DNA of 5,009 nt from CAMENZ01 sp041854955 (lineage in GTDB: Bacteria > Bacillota > Clostridia > Peptostreptococcales > Anaerovoracaceae): NCBI GenBank assembly GCA_041854955.1, contig JBHADF010000005.1, positions 1-5,009 on the forward strand, read 5' to 3'. The translations under genes and the position numbers were made by a program. Below the pieces are notes generated by a model. That model did no database searches, had not been told where the DNA came from, and was given only the letters and a program-made list of their open reading frames with translations. Each line of letters starts with the position of its first letter. Position 1 is the first letter of the stretch. Shown piece after piece: positions 1 through 5,009 of the stretch.

Positions 1-88
1 CCCTTCAGTAGCTCCAAACAACAATGCCCGCACTTGGTGCGGGCATTGTTGTTTATAGAGTTAGTAGGGAATCGAACCCGGAGGGCAG
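1..88. repeat. 88-bp palindromic repeat, copy 1 (may extend past left edge)
   Basis: This segment is identical base for base to 187-274, giving a direct repeat with a 186-bp period. Its core is a perfect 18-bp inverted repeat (16-33 with 37-54) around a 3-nt TTG loop. The flanks are imperfectly complementary as well: CAGTAGCTC on the left against GAGTTAGTAGGG on the right, then CCC with GGG. The whole unit is therefore an extended imperfect palindrome, like a REP/BIME or small MITE-type intergenic repeat. The window begins inside or at the edge of this copy, so its left boundary is unknown. No coding potential is evident. The repeat family is not one I can name. Confidence 0.9.
16..54. terminator. 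Perfect 18-bp hairpin, possible bidirectional terminator (copy 1)
   Basis: AAACAACAATGCCCGCAC pairs perfectly with GTGCGGGCATTGTTGTTT across a TTG loop. The GC-rich core (GCCCGCAC/GTGCGGGC) is followed on both strands by the T-rich stretch ATTGTTGTTT, the layout of a bidirectional intrinsic terminator. The T tract is interrupted by G and lies inside the stem, so termination strength is uncertain. It may instead simply be the core of the repeat. Confidence 0.5.
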
Positions 89-186
89 CGGCGTAAGGGA
101 GAAAGTTCTGTGAACTTTCGAGTAGCCGCTGTTCCGAAGGCGACCGAAAGGGAAGCCGAGGAGACAGGCTGCAAAGCAGCCGGCGA
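89..186. repeat. Structured linker between the two palindromic repeats
   Basis: The 98 bp between the repeat copies are themselves foldable. CAGCGGC (86-92) pairs with GCCGCTG (125-131) and encloses a perfect 8-bp hairpin, GAAAGTTC (101-108) with GAACTTTC (112-119), loop TGT. A second hairpin, GGCTGC (167-172) with GCAGCC (176-181), has an AAA loop. GGCGACC occurs at 139-145 and again at 182-188. Together with one 88-bp copy this makes a 186-bp unit. It could be transcribed as a structured RNA or be the inner part of a composite repeat; one window cannot tell these apart. No ORF is supported. Confidence 0.6.
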
Positions 187-274
187 CCCTTCAGTAGCTC
201 CAAACAACAATGCCCGCACTTGGTGCGGGCATTGTTGTTTATAGAGTTAGTAGGGAATCGAACCCGGAGGGCAG
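187..274. repeat. 88-bp palindromic repeat, copy 2
   Basis: This is an exact second copy of 1-88. Identity ends sharply after GCAG at 271-274, where copy 1 continues CGGCG and copy 2 continues GTGGCG. That marks the right boundary of the shared unit. Absence of any substitution over 88 bp suggests recent duplication or active homogenisation. The sequence after copy 2 has no clear third copy, although CCCTCAGTA at 315-323 weakly recalls the start of the repeat (CCCTTCAGTA). Confidence 0.9.
202..240. terminator. Perfect 18-bp hairpin, possible bidirectional terminator (copy 2)
   Basis: This has the same 18-bp perfect stem and TTG loop as 16-54, with arms at 202-219 and 223-240. As in copy 1 it resembles a bidirectional intrinsic terminator, but two identical ones 186 bp apart with no gene between them are better explained as parts of a repeat element. 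Confidence 0.5.
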
Positions 275-512
275 GTGGCGGAGCATCAACTTCGAACTTC
301 AGGACGGAGGGAAGCCCTCAGTAACATGGCACATGGAGCAAATGTTTTAGCAACTGAACAGGTGCACTTTTTGAATTTTGAAATATACCCATTAATCAAG
401 AATTAGCCATTTGGTTTTCAGTGGCTCACGAAAGTTTCTCTTGGCTTACGCTAACGGAAGCTTTTGTTTTTTATTGGACAAAATCATGCCCGCAGAGTAG
501 GCTTAAAGCTAA
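275..512. other. Intergenic stretch without a recognisable gene
   Basis: I see no gene here. Small structures are a 5-bp hairpin GAGGG/CCCTC at 307-319, a 6-bp hairpin with one G-T pair between AGCCAT (405-410) and GTGGCT (421-426), and the terminator-like hairpin listed separately at 444-475. ATGCCCGCA at about 485-493 matches part of the stem of the 88-bp repeat and may be chance. TGGAGCAAATG occurs near 334 and again at 561-571, hinting that the hairpin array downstream once extended this way. Confidence 0.6.
444..475 (+). terminator. Weak candidate rho-independent terminator
   Basis: GCTT (444-447) pairs with AAGC (458-461). An inner CG/CG pair closes a CTAA loop, with one A-G mismatch. 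The stem is followed directly by the T-rich run TTTTGTTTTTTATT from 462. The stem is short, so this is only a candidate; the T tract is the stronger half of the signal. If real, it would end transcription coming through the palindromic repeats from the left. Confidence 0.3.
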
Positions 513-819
513 AACTGTGGGGAAATATGACAGCCAAGGCATTTTCCCCACAGTTGGGGGTGGAGCAAATGCACCTATAATGCACCGGTAAGCTAAAATT
601 GGACAGAAAACTGGGGGGAAACAGCCGAAATAGGAGACTTTCACCACAGTTTTCCAATTTATGGAAGCCGAAAGATGGATACAATTACAGCTTCACTGTG
701 GGGAAGAGGTGCATTTCAAGCAGTTCCCCCACAGTTTCTGAGTTTTCACAAGCCGAAAGAAAAAGACATCAAAGGCCTGCCTGTGGGGAACCAAGCCCTT
801 TTAGCCGACTGCACCACAG
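513..819. repeat. Degenerate 85-bp tandem array of inverted repeats
   Basis: Four inverted repeats lie in tandem. (1) AACTGTGGGGAAA at 513-525 pairs perfectly over 13 bp with 543-555. (2) 607-621 pairs with 639-653 at 13 of 15 positions, and an outer stem AAATTGG/CCAATTT joins 596-602 to 654-660. (3) 695-703 pairs with 727-735 (ACTGTGGGG). (4) CTGTGG at 781-786 pairs with 814-819. Left arms (CTG) begin at 515, 611, 696 and 781; right-arm CCACAG begins at 548, 644, 729 and 814. Both series are spaced exactly 96, 85 and 85. The extra 11 bp in the first interval matches a local 11-bp-period duplication of ATGCACC (569 and 580). AGCCGAAAG recurs at 666 and 751, also 85 apart. Variation between arms is not compensatory, so this looks more like a decaying DNA repeat than a conserved RNA. 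Small reading frames across it have no credible start signals. Confidence 0.8.
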
Positions 820-906
820 TGCGCCGAGATTTTGCTGGGCAAATATTAAATAAAAGCTGATGAAAAGCACCAATATCAATGTAATAAGGTTGTAAATTGG
901 CTTAAA

Positions 907-934
907 TTGTAATAAAATAAAAGTTACGGATAAT
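907..934 (+). promoter_or_regulatory. Candidate sigma-A promoter for the M32 peptidase gene
   Basis: TTGTAA at 907-912 is followed after 16 bp by GATAAT at 929-934, which matches TATAAT at five of six positions. This would start transcription near 941 and give a leader of about 64 nt. The whole 840-990 stretch is AT-rich, and an alternative pair, TTGAAT (949-954) with TAAATA (971-976), is also possible. The exact promoter is therefore uncertain. Confidence 0.3.
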
Positions 935-1004
935 CGCAAGATATTCGATTGAATACACTTAAAAAGCATATAAATATATTAAAACAAAATCAGGAGGATA
1001 AGAT

Positions 1005-2513
1005 ATGACAAGAGAATTGATTGATAGCAAGTTAAAGGAAATAAGAGAGGTTCAGGGCAAGCACGCCGCTTTCGTACATGCTATGGGGATTTTGCAGTAT
1101 GACCAGGAAACCGTGGCTCCGGAGGAGTCGGGAGAGGGCAGAGGCCGTACCATGGGCATGCTGGGCGGTCTTGATTATGAACTGATGACAGATAAAAAGC
1201 TGGCGGAGACATTGAATGAGCTCCTCGAAAACAAAGAAAGCCTCACAGAAGAAGAGCTCAGAGAAGTTAACCTGCTCAATAAGCATGTTAAGGAGACTTC
1301 AGCTATTCCACAGGAGGAATACGTTGACTTTATCGTATTGGTGGATGCCGCCCAGGTGGCATGGAAAAAGGCGAAGAACAGCAACGACTTCGACCTCTTT
1401 GCACCCTATTTGGAGAAAATCGTGGCGACCAACATTAAGTTTGCCGGCTACTACAACCCCCAATTGGCGCCTTACGATGCTTTAATTGACCAGTTTGAAG
1501 AAGGCATGGATATGAAGACATTGGATGAATTCTTTGCAAAGCTGAGAGACGGCTTGAAACCCTTAATTGCAAAGATTGCAAAGGCACCTCAAATTGATGA
1601 CAGCTTCTTCAAGAGGAATTACCCCAAGGCGGACCAGCGGGAATTTTCCCACGCCATTATGGATATGATGGGTCTTGACACCAAAAGAGTCATCTTAGGC
1701 GAGTCGGAGCACCCCTTCACAGAGAATTTCAGCAACAGCGATGTGAGAATTACAACCCACTATTACGAGAATGCTCCGGAAAGCTCCATGTTTTCCGTGC
1801 TCCACGAGGGCGGCCACGCCATGTACGAGCTCAATGCCGATGATAAGTACAACTGGACTGTATTCGGAGGCGGTGTTTCCATGGGAATACACGAGAGCCA
1901 GAGCAGATTTTACGAAAATATCTTGGGAAGATCCTTTGAATTTACAAAGGCACTTTTCCAATGCGGAAAGAAATTCTTCCCCGAGCAGCTGAAGGATGTG
2001 ACGCACGAGATGTTTTGGAAGGCGGTAAATAAGGCAGAGCCTTCCCTTATCAGAGTGGAGGCCGATGAGCTGACCTATTCATTCCACATCATGGTGAGAT
2101 ACGAAATCGAGAAGAGACTTATCGACGGAAGTCTTGCGGTTAAAGATGTTCCAAAGGTTTGGGACGATATGTATGAGGAATATTTAGGGGTTCGTCCGAC
2201 AAGCTTTAAGGAGGGCTGCCTTCAGGACAGCCATTGGTCCGGCGGCACCTTGGGATATTTCCCCACCTATGCTCTCGGCTCGGCTTACGGAGCACAGATG
2301 CTGGATGTGATGAAGAAGGATATACCCAACCTTTGGGAAGATGTGGAAAAGGGCGACCTGAGCAAGGTTACTGCATGGCTGAAGGAGCACATCCACCGTC
2401 ACGCTTCCTTCTACAGACCTAAGGAGGTCTTCGAAAAGGCCTGCGGAAAATTTGATGCTCAGCATTTTGTTGACTATCTCACTGAAAAATACACCAAGCT
2501 GTACAACCTTTAA
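1005..2513 (+). CDS. M32-family metallocarboxypeptidase (carboxypeptidase Taq type)
   Basis: The 502-residue product is a zinc-dependent carboxypeptidase that removes C-terminal amino acids from peptides. The length is normal for the family; Bacillus subtilis YpwA and Thermus carboxypeptidase Taq are about 500 residues. The M32 signatures are all present: HEGGH at 267-271 (His267 and His271 as metal ligands, Glu268 as general base), HESQSR at 296-301 (Glu297 as third ligand, the same 30-residue spacing from the first His as in Pyrococcus carboxypeptidase), IRVEADELTY at 349-358 and HWSGGTLGYFP at 410-420. There is no signal peptide or membrane segment, so it should be cytosolic, probably in peptide recycling. 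The start is fixed by AGGAGG at 992-997, 7 nt before the ATG. The gene is intact, and no terminator is visible before tgt 77 bp downstream. Family assignment is firm; the physiological substrate is not known from sequence. Confidence 0.96.
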   Translation: MTRELIDSKLKEIREVQGKHAAFVHAMGILQYDQETVAPEESGEGRGRTMGMLGGLDYELMTDKKLAETLNELLENKESLTEEELREVNLLNKHVKETSAIPQEEYVDFIVLVDAAQVAWKKAKNSNDFDLFAPYLEKIVATNIKFAGYYNPQLAPYDALIDQFEEGMDMKTLDEFFAKLRDGLKPLIAKIAKAPQIDDSFFKRNYPKADQREFSHAIMDMMGLDTKRVILGESEHPFTENFSNSDVRITTHYYENAPESSMFSVLHEGGHAMYELNADDKYNWTVFGGGVSMGIHESQSRFYENILGRSFEFTKALFQCGKKFFPEQLKDVTHEMFWKAVNKAEPSLIRVEADELTYSFHIMVRYEIEKRLIDGSLAVKDVPKVWDDMYEEYLGVRPTSFKEGCLQDSHWSGGTLGYFPTYALGSAYGAQMLDVMKKDIPNLWEDVEKGDLSKVTAWLKEHIHRHASFYRPKEVFEKACGKFDAQHFVDYLTEKYTKLYNL

Positions 2514-2553
2514 TCAGCAAAACCGGCAAACCCCAACAAGTCAGATATAGAAA

Positions 2554-2590
2554 AAGGAGGGGCACCTTAGAATTCATAGGTGCATATAAG
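2554..2590 (+). promoter_or_regulatory. Distant Shine-Dalgarno with intervening hairpin before tgt
   Basis: The strong Shine-Dalgarno AAGGAGG at 2554-2560 lies 30 nt before the tgt ATG, too far for normal initiation. Between them GCACCT (2562-2567) is complementary to AGGTGC (2578-2583). Folding this hairpin leaves 2561 and 2584-2590 unpaired, an effective spacing of 8 nt. A weaker Shine-Dalgarno, AGGTG at 2578-2582, lies 8 nt from the ATG but would be buried in the same hairpin. There is no in-frame ATG, GTG or TTG between 2561 and 2590 that could serve as an earlier start. Confidence 0.5.
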
Positions 2591-3712
2591 ATGAAACACG
2601 CAGTTACTTATCAGTTAATAAAAAAAGATTCGAGAACGAGAGCCAGGCGAGGAGTGGTTCACACCCCCCACGGCGACATACAGACTCCCGTGTTTATGCC
2701 TGTGGGCACTCAGGCCACGGTAAAGGCTATGAGGCCGGAGGAAGTGAAGGGGATGGGAGCGGAGATAATTCTGTCAAACACCTATCACCTTTACCTGAGA
2801 CCGGGTCACGAAATAGTGAAAGAGGCAGGAGGTCTTCATAAGTTCATGAACTGGGACGGGGCTATTTTGACCGATTCCGGCGGCTTTCAGGTTTTCAGCT
2901 TGGGCCACTTGCGAAAGATAACGGAGGAGGGAGTACGCTTCCGTTCTCATCTGGACGGTTCTTCCCACATGCTTTCACCGGAAAAGTCTATGGAAATACA
3001 GAATGCCTTAGGCTCCGACATCATGATGGCCTTCGACGAATGTGCCCCTTATCCGGCGGATTGGCACTATGTGAAAAACTCCCTGGAAAGGACGACACGC
3101 TGGCTAAAGCGTTGCAAAGACTACCATCAGGACTGGGAAAGACAGTCCCTTTTCGGTATACAGCAGGGAGGCATGTATAAGGACTTGAGGAGAGAATCCT
3201 CAAAGCAAATCGTGGATTTAGACCTGCCGGGCTATGCTATCGGCGGTCTTTCCGTGGGGGAACCTAAGGAAATCTTCATAGATATGCTGGAGGAATGTCC
3301 CGAATTGCTCCCGGAGGAGAAGGCCCGCTATCTCATGGGAGTAGGCTCTCCGGACTACCTCTTTGAGGGCGTTGAGCGAGGCGTGGATATGTTTGACTGC
3401 GTGCTTCCTACGAGAATTGCTCGCCACGGCTTGGCTATGACCTCGGCAGGACGAGTAAATATTAAGAACGCAAAATATGAAAGAGACTGGGAACCCTTGG
3501 ACAAGGAATGCGACTGCTATACCTGCCGAAATTATTCTAAAGCCTATTTGAGGCATCTCTATAAGGCGGATGAAATGCTCAGCGCCATGTTGCTCTCCAA
3601 CCACAACCTCCATTTCCTCGTAAATATGATGGGAAATATACGTAAGGCTATAGAAGAAGACAGATTTTTAGAATATAAAAAGGAGTTCTATGACAAGTAT
3701 GGCAGATTTTAA
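2591..3712 (+). CDS. tgt: Queuine/preQ1 tRNA-ribosyltransferase (tRNA-guanine transglycosylase)
   Basis: Tgt replaces guanine 34 in the anticodon of tRNAs for Asp, Asn, His and Tyr with a queuosine precursor, by base exchange in the cytosol. The 373-residue length is typical. DSGGFQ at 95-100 supplies the conserved base-recognition Asp95. DMFDCVLPTR starting at 266 contains the nucleophile Asp269. A zinc site is formed by Cys307, Cys309, Cys312 (CxCxxC) and His338, with the spacing of the Zymomonas enzyme. The pocket residues that align with Zymomonas Cys158 and Val233 are Cys151 (in FDEC) and Val222 (in GGLSVGE). These are the bacterial preQ1-type residues rather than the small residues of eukaryotic queuine enzymes. 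No queA, ruvB or yajC neighbour, common beside tgt elsewhere, is in the window. The start is the ATG before KHAVTYQL; its ribosome binding site is unusual (see 2554-2590). The 3' end overlaps the next gene by 23 bp. Confidence 0.97.
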   Translation: MKHAVTYQLIKKDSRTRARRGVVHTPHGDIQTPVFMPVGTQATVKAMRPEEVKGMGAEIILSNTYHLYLRPGHEIVKEAGGLHKFMNWDGAILTDSGGFQVFSLGHLRKITEEGVRFRSHLDGSSHMLSPEKSMEIQNALGSDIMMAFDECAPYPADWHYVKNSLERTTRWLKRCKDYHQDWERQSLFGIQQGGMYKDLRRESSKQIVDLDLPGYAIGGLSVGEPKEIFIDMLEECPELLPEEKARYLMGVGSPDYLFEGVERGVDMFDCVLPTRIARHGLAMTSAGRVNIKNAKYERDWEPLDKECDCYTCRNYSKAYLRHLYKADEMLSAMLLSNHNLHFLVNMMGNIRKAIEEDRFLEYKKEFYDKYGRF

Positions 3713-5009
3713 GGAAAAGGTCGTGAAGGTCAACGGCAGGGAAGTGTGTCCCCATGACGAATTTTGCGGAGGCTGTATTTATCAGGAAATCCCCTATGAA
3801 GAGCAGCTGAAAATAAAGGAAAAAGAGGTTTTAACCCTCTTGGAAAACAAGGGTATCGCACCTGAATCTCTGGATAAGATAGAAGGATGCCCCTCACTTT
3901 ACGGATATAGAAACAAGATGGAGTATACCTTCGGCGATTTTGTCAAAGACGGTGATATGACCTTGGGAATGCACCGTAAAAAGAGCTTCATGTCCATAGT
4001 GACTGTCAACCAATGCCAGTTAGTGGTTGACGATTTCAACAAAATATTAACTGCAACCCTTGAATTTTGCGGAAGTAAAGGGTACAAGGCACATAACAAG
4101 AAAAGTCACAGGGGTTTGATGCGAAACCTGATAATTCGCAGAGGTGTTTACACAAAACAGATTATTGTAAATATAGTTACTACATCAGACGATACAGATG
4201 AAGGGGTTTTCTTCGATGAGGCAGGCTTTGCTGAGATGATATGCAGCTTAGACCTTGAAAATACTGTTGTAGGAGTTCTCAGAACCATCAACGACAGCTT
4301 GGCTGATGCGGTTATACCACAGGAAATCCGCACTATTTACGGTGTAGATTACTACATGGAGGAAATATTGGGACTGAAGTTTAAGGTCAGCGCCTTTTCC
4401 TTTTTCCAGACTAATGTAGAAGCGGTGGAGAGGCTGTATCGAGAGGCCATCGACCTGATAGAGGATTTTTCAGGAAAGACGGTCTTTGACCTGTACTGCG
4501 GGACGGGTACCATCAGCCAGATTATGGCACTTAAAGCAAAGAAGGTCATAGGGGTGGAGCTGGTGGAAGAAGCCGTAGAAGCCGCCAAGGAAAATGCCAG
4601 GGAAAACGGCTTGGAAAACTGCCATTTTATAGCCGGCGATGTCTTTGAAGTGCTGGACAAGGTGGCAGAAAAACCCGATGTCATAGTAGTCGACCCGCCC
4701 AGAGTGGGAATCCAGCCCAAGGCATTGGATAAGATTATCGCCTACGGAGTTAAGGAAATTCTCTATATATCCTGCAACCCGAAAACCCTGGCAGAAAATC
4801 TGAAGTATTTTGATTACTACGGGTATAAGTGCAAGTACTTGAAGCCCTTTGATAACTTCCCAATGACGAAGCATGTCGAAACCATTGTGTTGCTTTCCAA
4901 ACTTGATTCTAAGAAATATATTAGTGTAGAACTTCCGATGGATGATATGGACTTAACAAGTGCCGAGAGTAAAGCAACCTATAAACAAATTCAAAACTAT
5001 GTTTTGGAA
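3690..5009 (+). CDS. rlmD: 23S rRNA (uracil-5-)-methyltransferase, RlmD/RlmCD type, 3' truncated by window edge
   Basis: This is a TrmA/RumA-family SAM-dependent enzyme making 5-methyluridine in 23S rRNA (U1939 for RlmD; U747 as well for Gram-positive RlmCD; sequence alone does not decide). The frame stays open for 440 codons to the window end. Cys20, Cys26, Cys29 and Cys109 form a likely [4Fe-4S] site (Cx5Cx2C...C). Further motifs are FFQTN with Gln240, the SAM-binding FDLYCGTGT at 266-274, DPPR at 335-338, the nucleophile Cys362 in SCNP, and the likely general base Glu397 in HVET. The TRAM domain that precedes the cysteines in E. coli RlmD is absent. After about residue 403 an extra C-terminal module begins (containing LTSAESKATY), in markedly more AT-rich DNA. 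The start has AAGGAG at 3680-3685, 4 nt from ATG 3690; ATG 3699 in the same frame, 13 nt away, is the alternative. Overlap with tgt suggests translational coupling. Confidence 0.93.
   Translation, partial: MTSMADFKEKVVKVNGREVCPHDEFCGGCIYQEIPYEEQLKIKEKEVLTLLENKGIAPESLDKIEGCPSLYGYRNKMEYTFGDFVKDGDMTLGMHRKKSFMSIVTVNQCQLVVDDFNKILTATLEFCGSKGYKAHNKKSHRGLMRNLIIRRGVYTKQIIVNIVTTSDDTDEGVFFDEAGFAEMICSLDLENTVVGVLRTINDSLADAVIPQEIRTIYGVDYYMEEILGLKFKVSAFSFFQTNVEAVERLYREAIDLIEDFSGKTVFDLYCGTGTISQIMALKAKKVIGVELVEEAVEAAKENARENGLENCHFIAGDVFEVLDKVAEKPDVIVVDPPRVGIQPKALDKIIAYGVKEILYISCNPKTLAENLKYFDYYGYKCKYLKPFDNFPMTKHVETIVLLSKLDSKKYISVELPMDDMDLTSAESKATYKQIQNYVLE

Noticed and set aside
55..88. A minus-strand tRNA gene suggested by the TTCGATT loop
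   Set aside because: The T stem has only three pairs and no acceptor, D or anticodon arms fit around it.
513..819. CRISPR array
   Set aside because: The repeats are degenerate inverted arms with about 85-bp periodicity and partly repeated intervals, not identical 25-40-bp direct repeats with unique spacers, and no cas gene is present.
513..819. Replication origin with DnaA boxes (TTCCCCACA resembles TTATCCACA)
   Set aside because: Every site differs from the DnaA box at two or more core positions, and no dnaA, dnaN or clear AT-rich unwinding region accompanies the array.
484..969. Several small open frames on both strands across the hairpin array (for example 599-853 plus, 484-684 minus)
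   Set aside because: They overlap one another on both strands, follow the repeat units, lack convincing ribosome binding sites and encode low-complexity products of repeat translation.
2514..2553. Separate promoter or terminator between the peptidase gene and tgt
   Set aside because: No stem followed by a T tract and no acceptable -35/-10 pair was found. TTGACT at 2470-2475 has no -10 at the right distance.
2580..2594. Four-codon leader ORF starting at GTG 2580 and stopping at TGA overlapping the tgt ATG
   Set aside because: The Shine-Dalgarno is 19 nt away, the product is only four residues, and chance explains it well.
1695..4874. Minus-strand open frames of 60-134 codons inside the three genes
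   Set aside because: They are antisense shadows of well-identified plus-strand coding sequences, without their own start signals or recognisable domains.

Overview
The window looks like chromosomal DNA from a low-to-moderate GC Gram-positive anaerobe of the Clostridia. The evidence is the strong AGGAGG-type ribosome binding sites, AT-rich intergenic DNA, and a 23S rRNA methyltransferase with the C-terminal extension I associate with clostridial homologues. Placement below class is not possible by eye. A lineage such as Anaerovoracaceae/Mogibacterium is only a guess.

The left fifth (1 to about 1000) has no credible protein gene and is built from two unrelated repeat systems. Positions 1-274 hold two identical 88-bp copies of a palindromic element, 186 bp apart, each with a perfect 18-bp stem. 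The 98-bp linker between them carries hairpins of its own. Positions 275-512 are mostly featureless, with one weak terminator-like hairpin. Positions 513-819 hold four degenerate inverted repeats with arms like CTGTGGGGAA and TTCCCCACAG, spaced 96, 85 and 85 bp. AT-rich promoter-like DNA follows (820-1004).

The right four fifths hold three plus-strand genes. A complete M32-family metallocarboxypeptidase (1005-2513) is followed after 77 bp by tgt (2591-3712), the tRNA-guanine transglycosylase of the queuosine pathway. tgt overlaps by 23 bp an rlmD-type 23S rRNA uracil-5-methyltransferase, which starts at 3690 and runs off the right edge. No terminator is visible between the genes, so co-transcription is plausible. 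Tgt and RlmD both modify stable RNA for translation. The peptidase is probably a housekeeping peptide-turnover enzyme with no evident functional link.

The most unusual points are the 85-bp hairpin array, the tandem palindromic element, the distant Shine-Dalgarno of tgt with a hairpin exactly filling the gap, and the AT-rich C-terminal module of the methyltransferase. I found no convincing evidence of a new defence, mobile or biosynthetic system.
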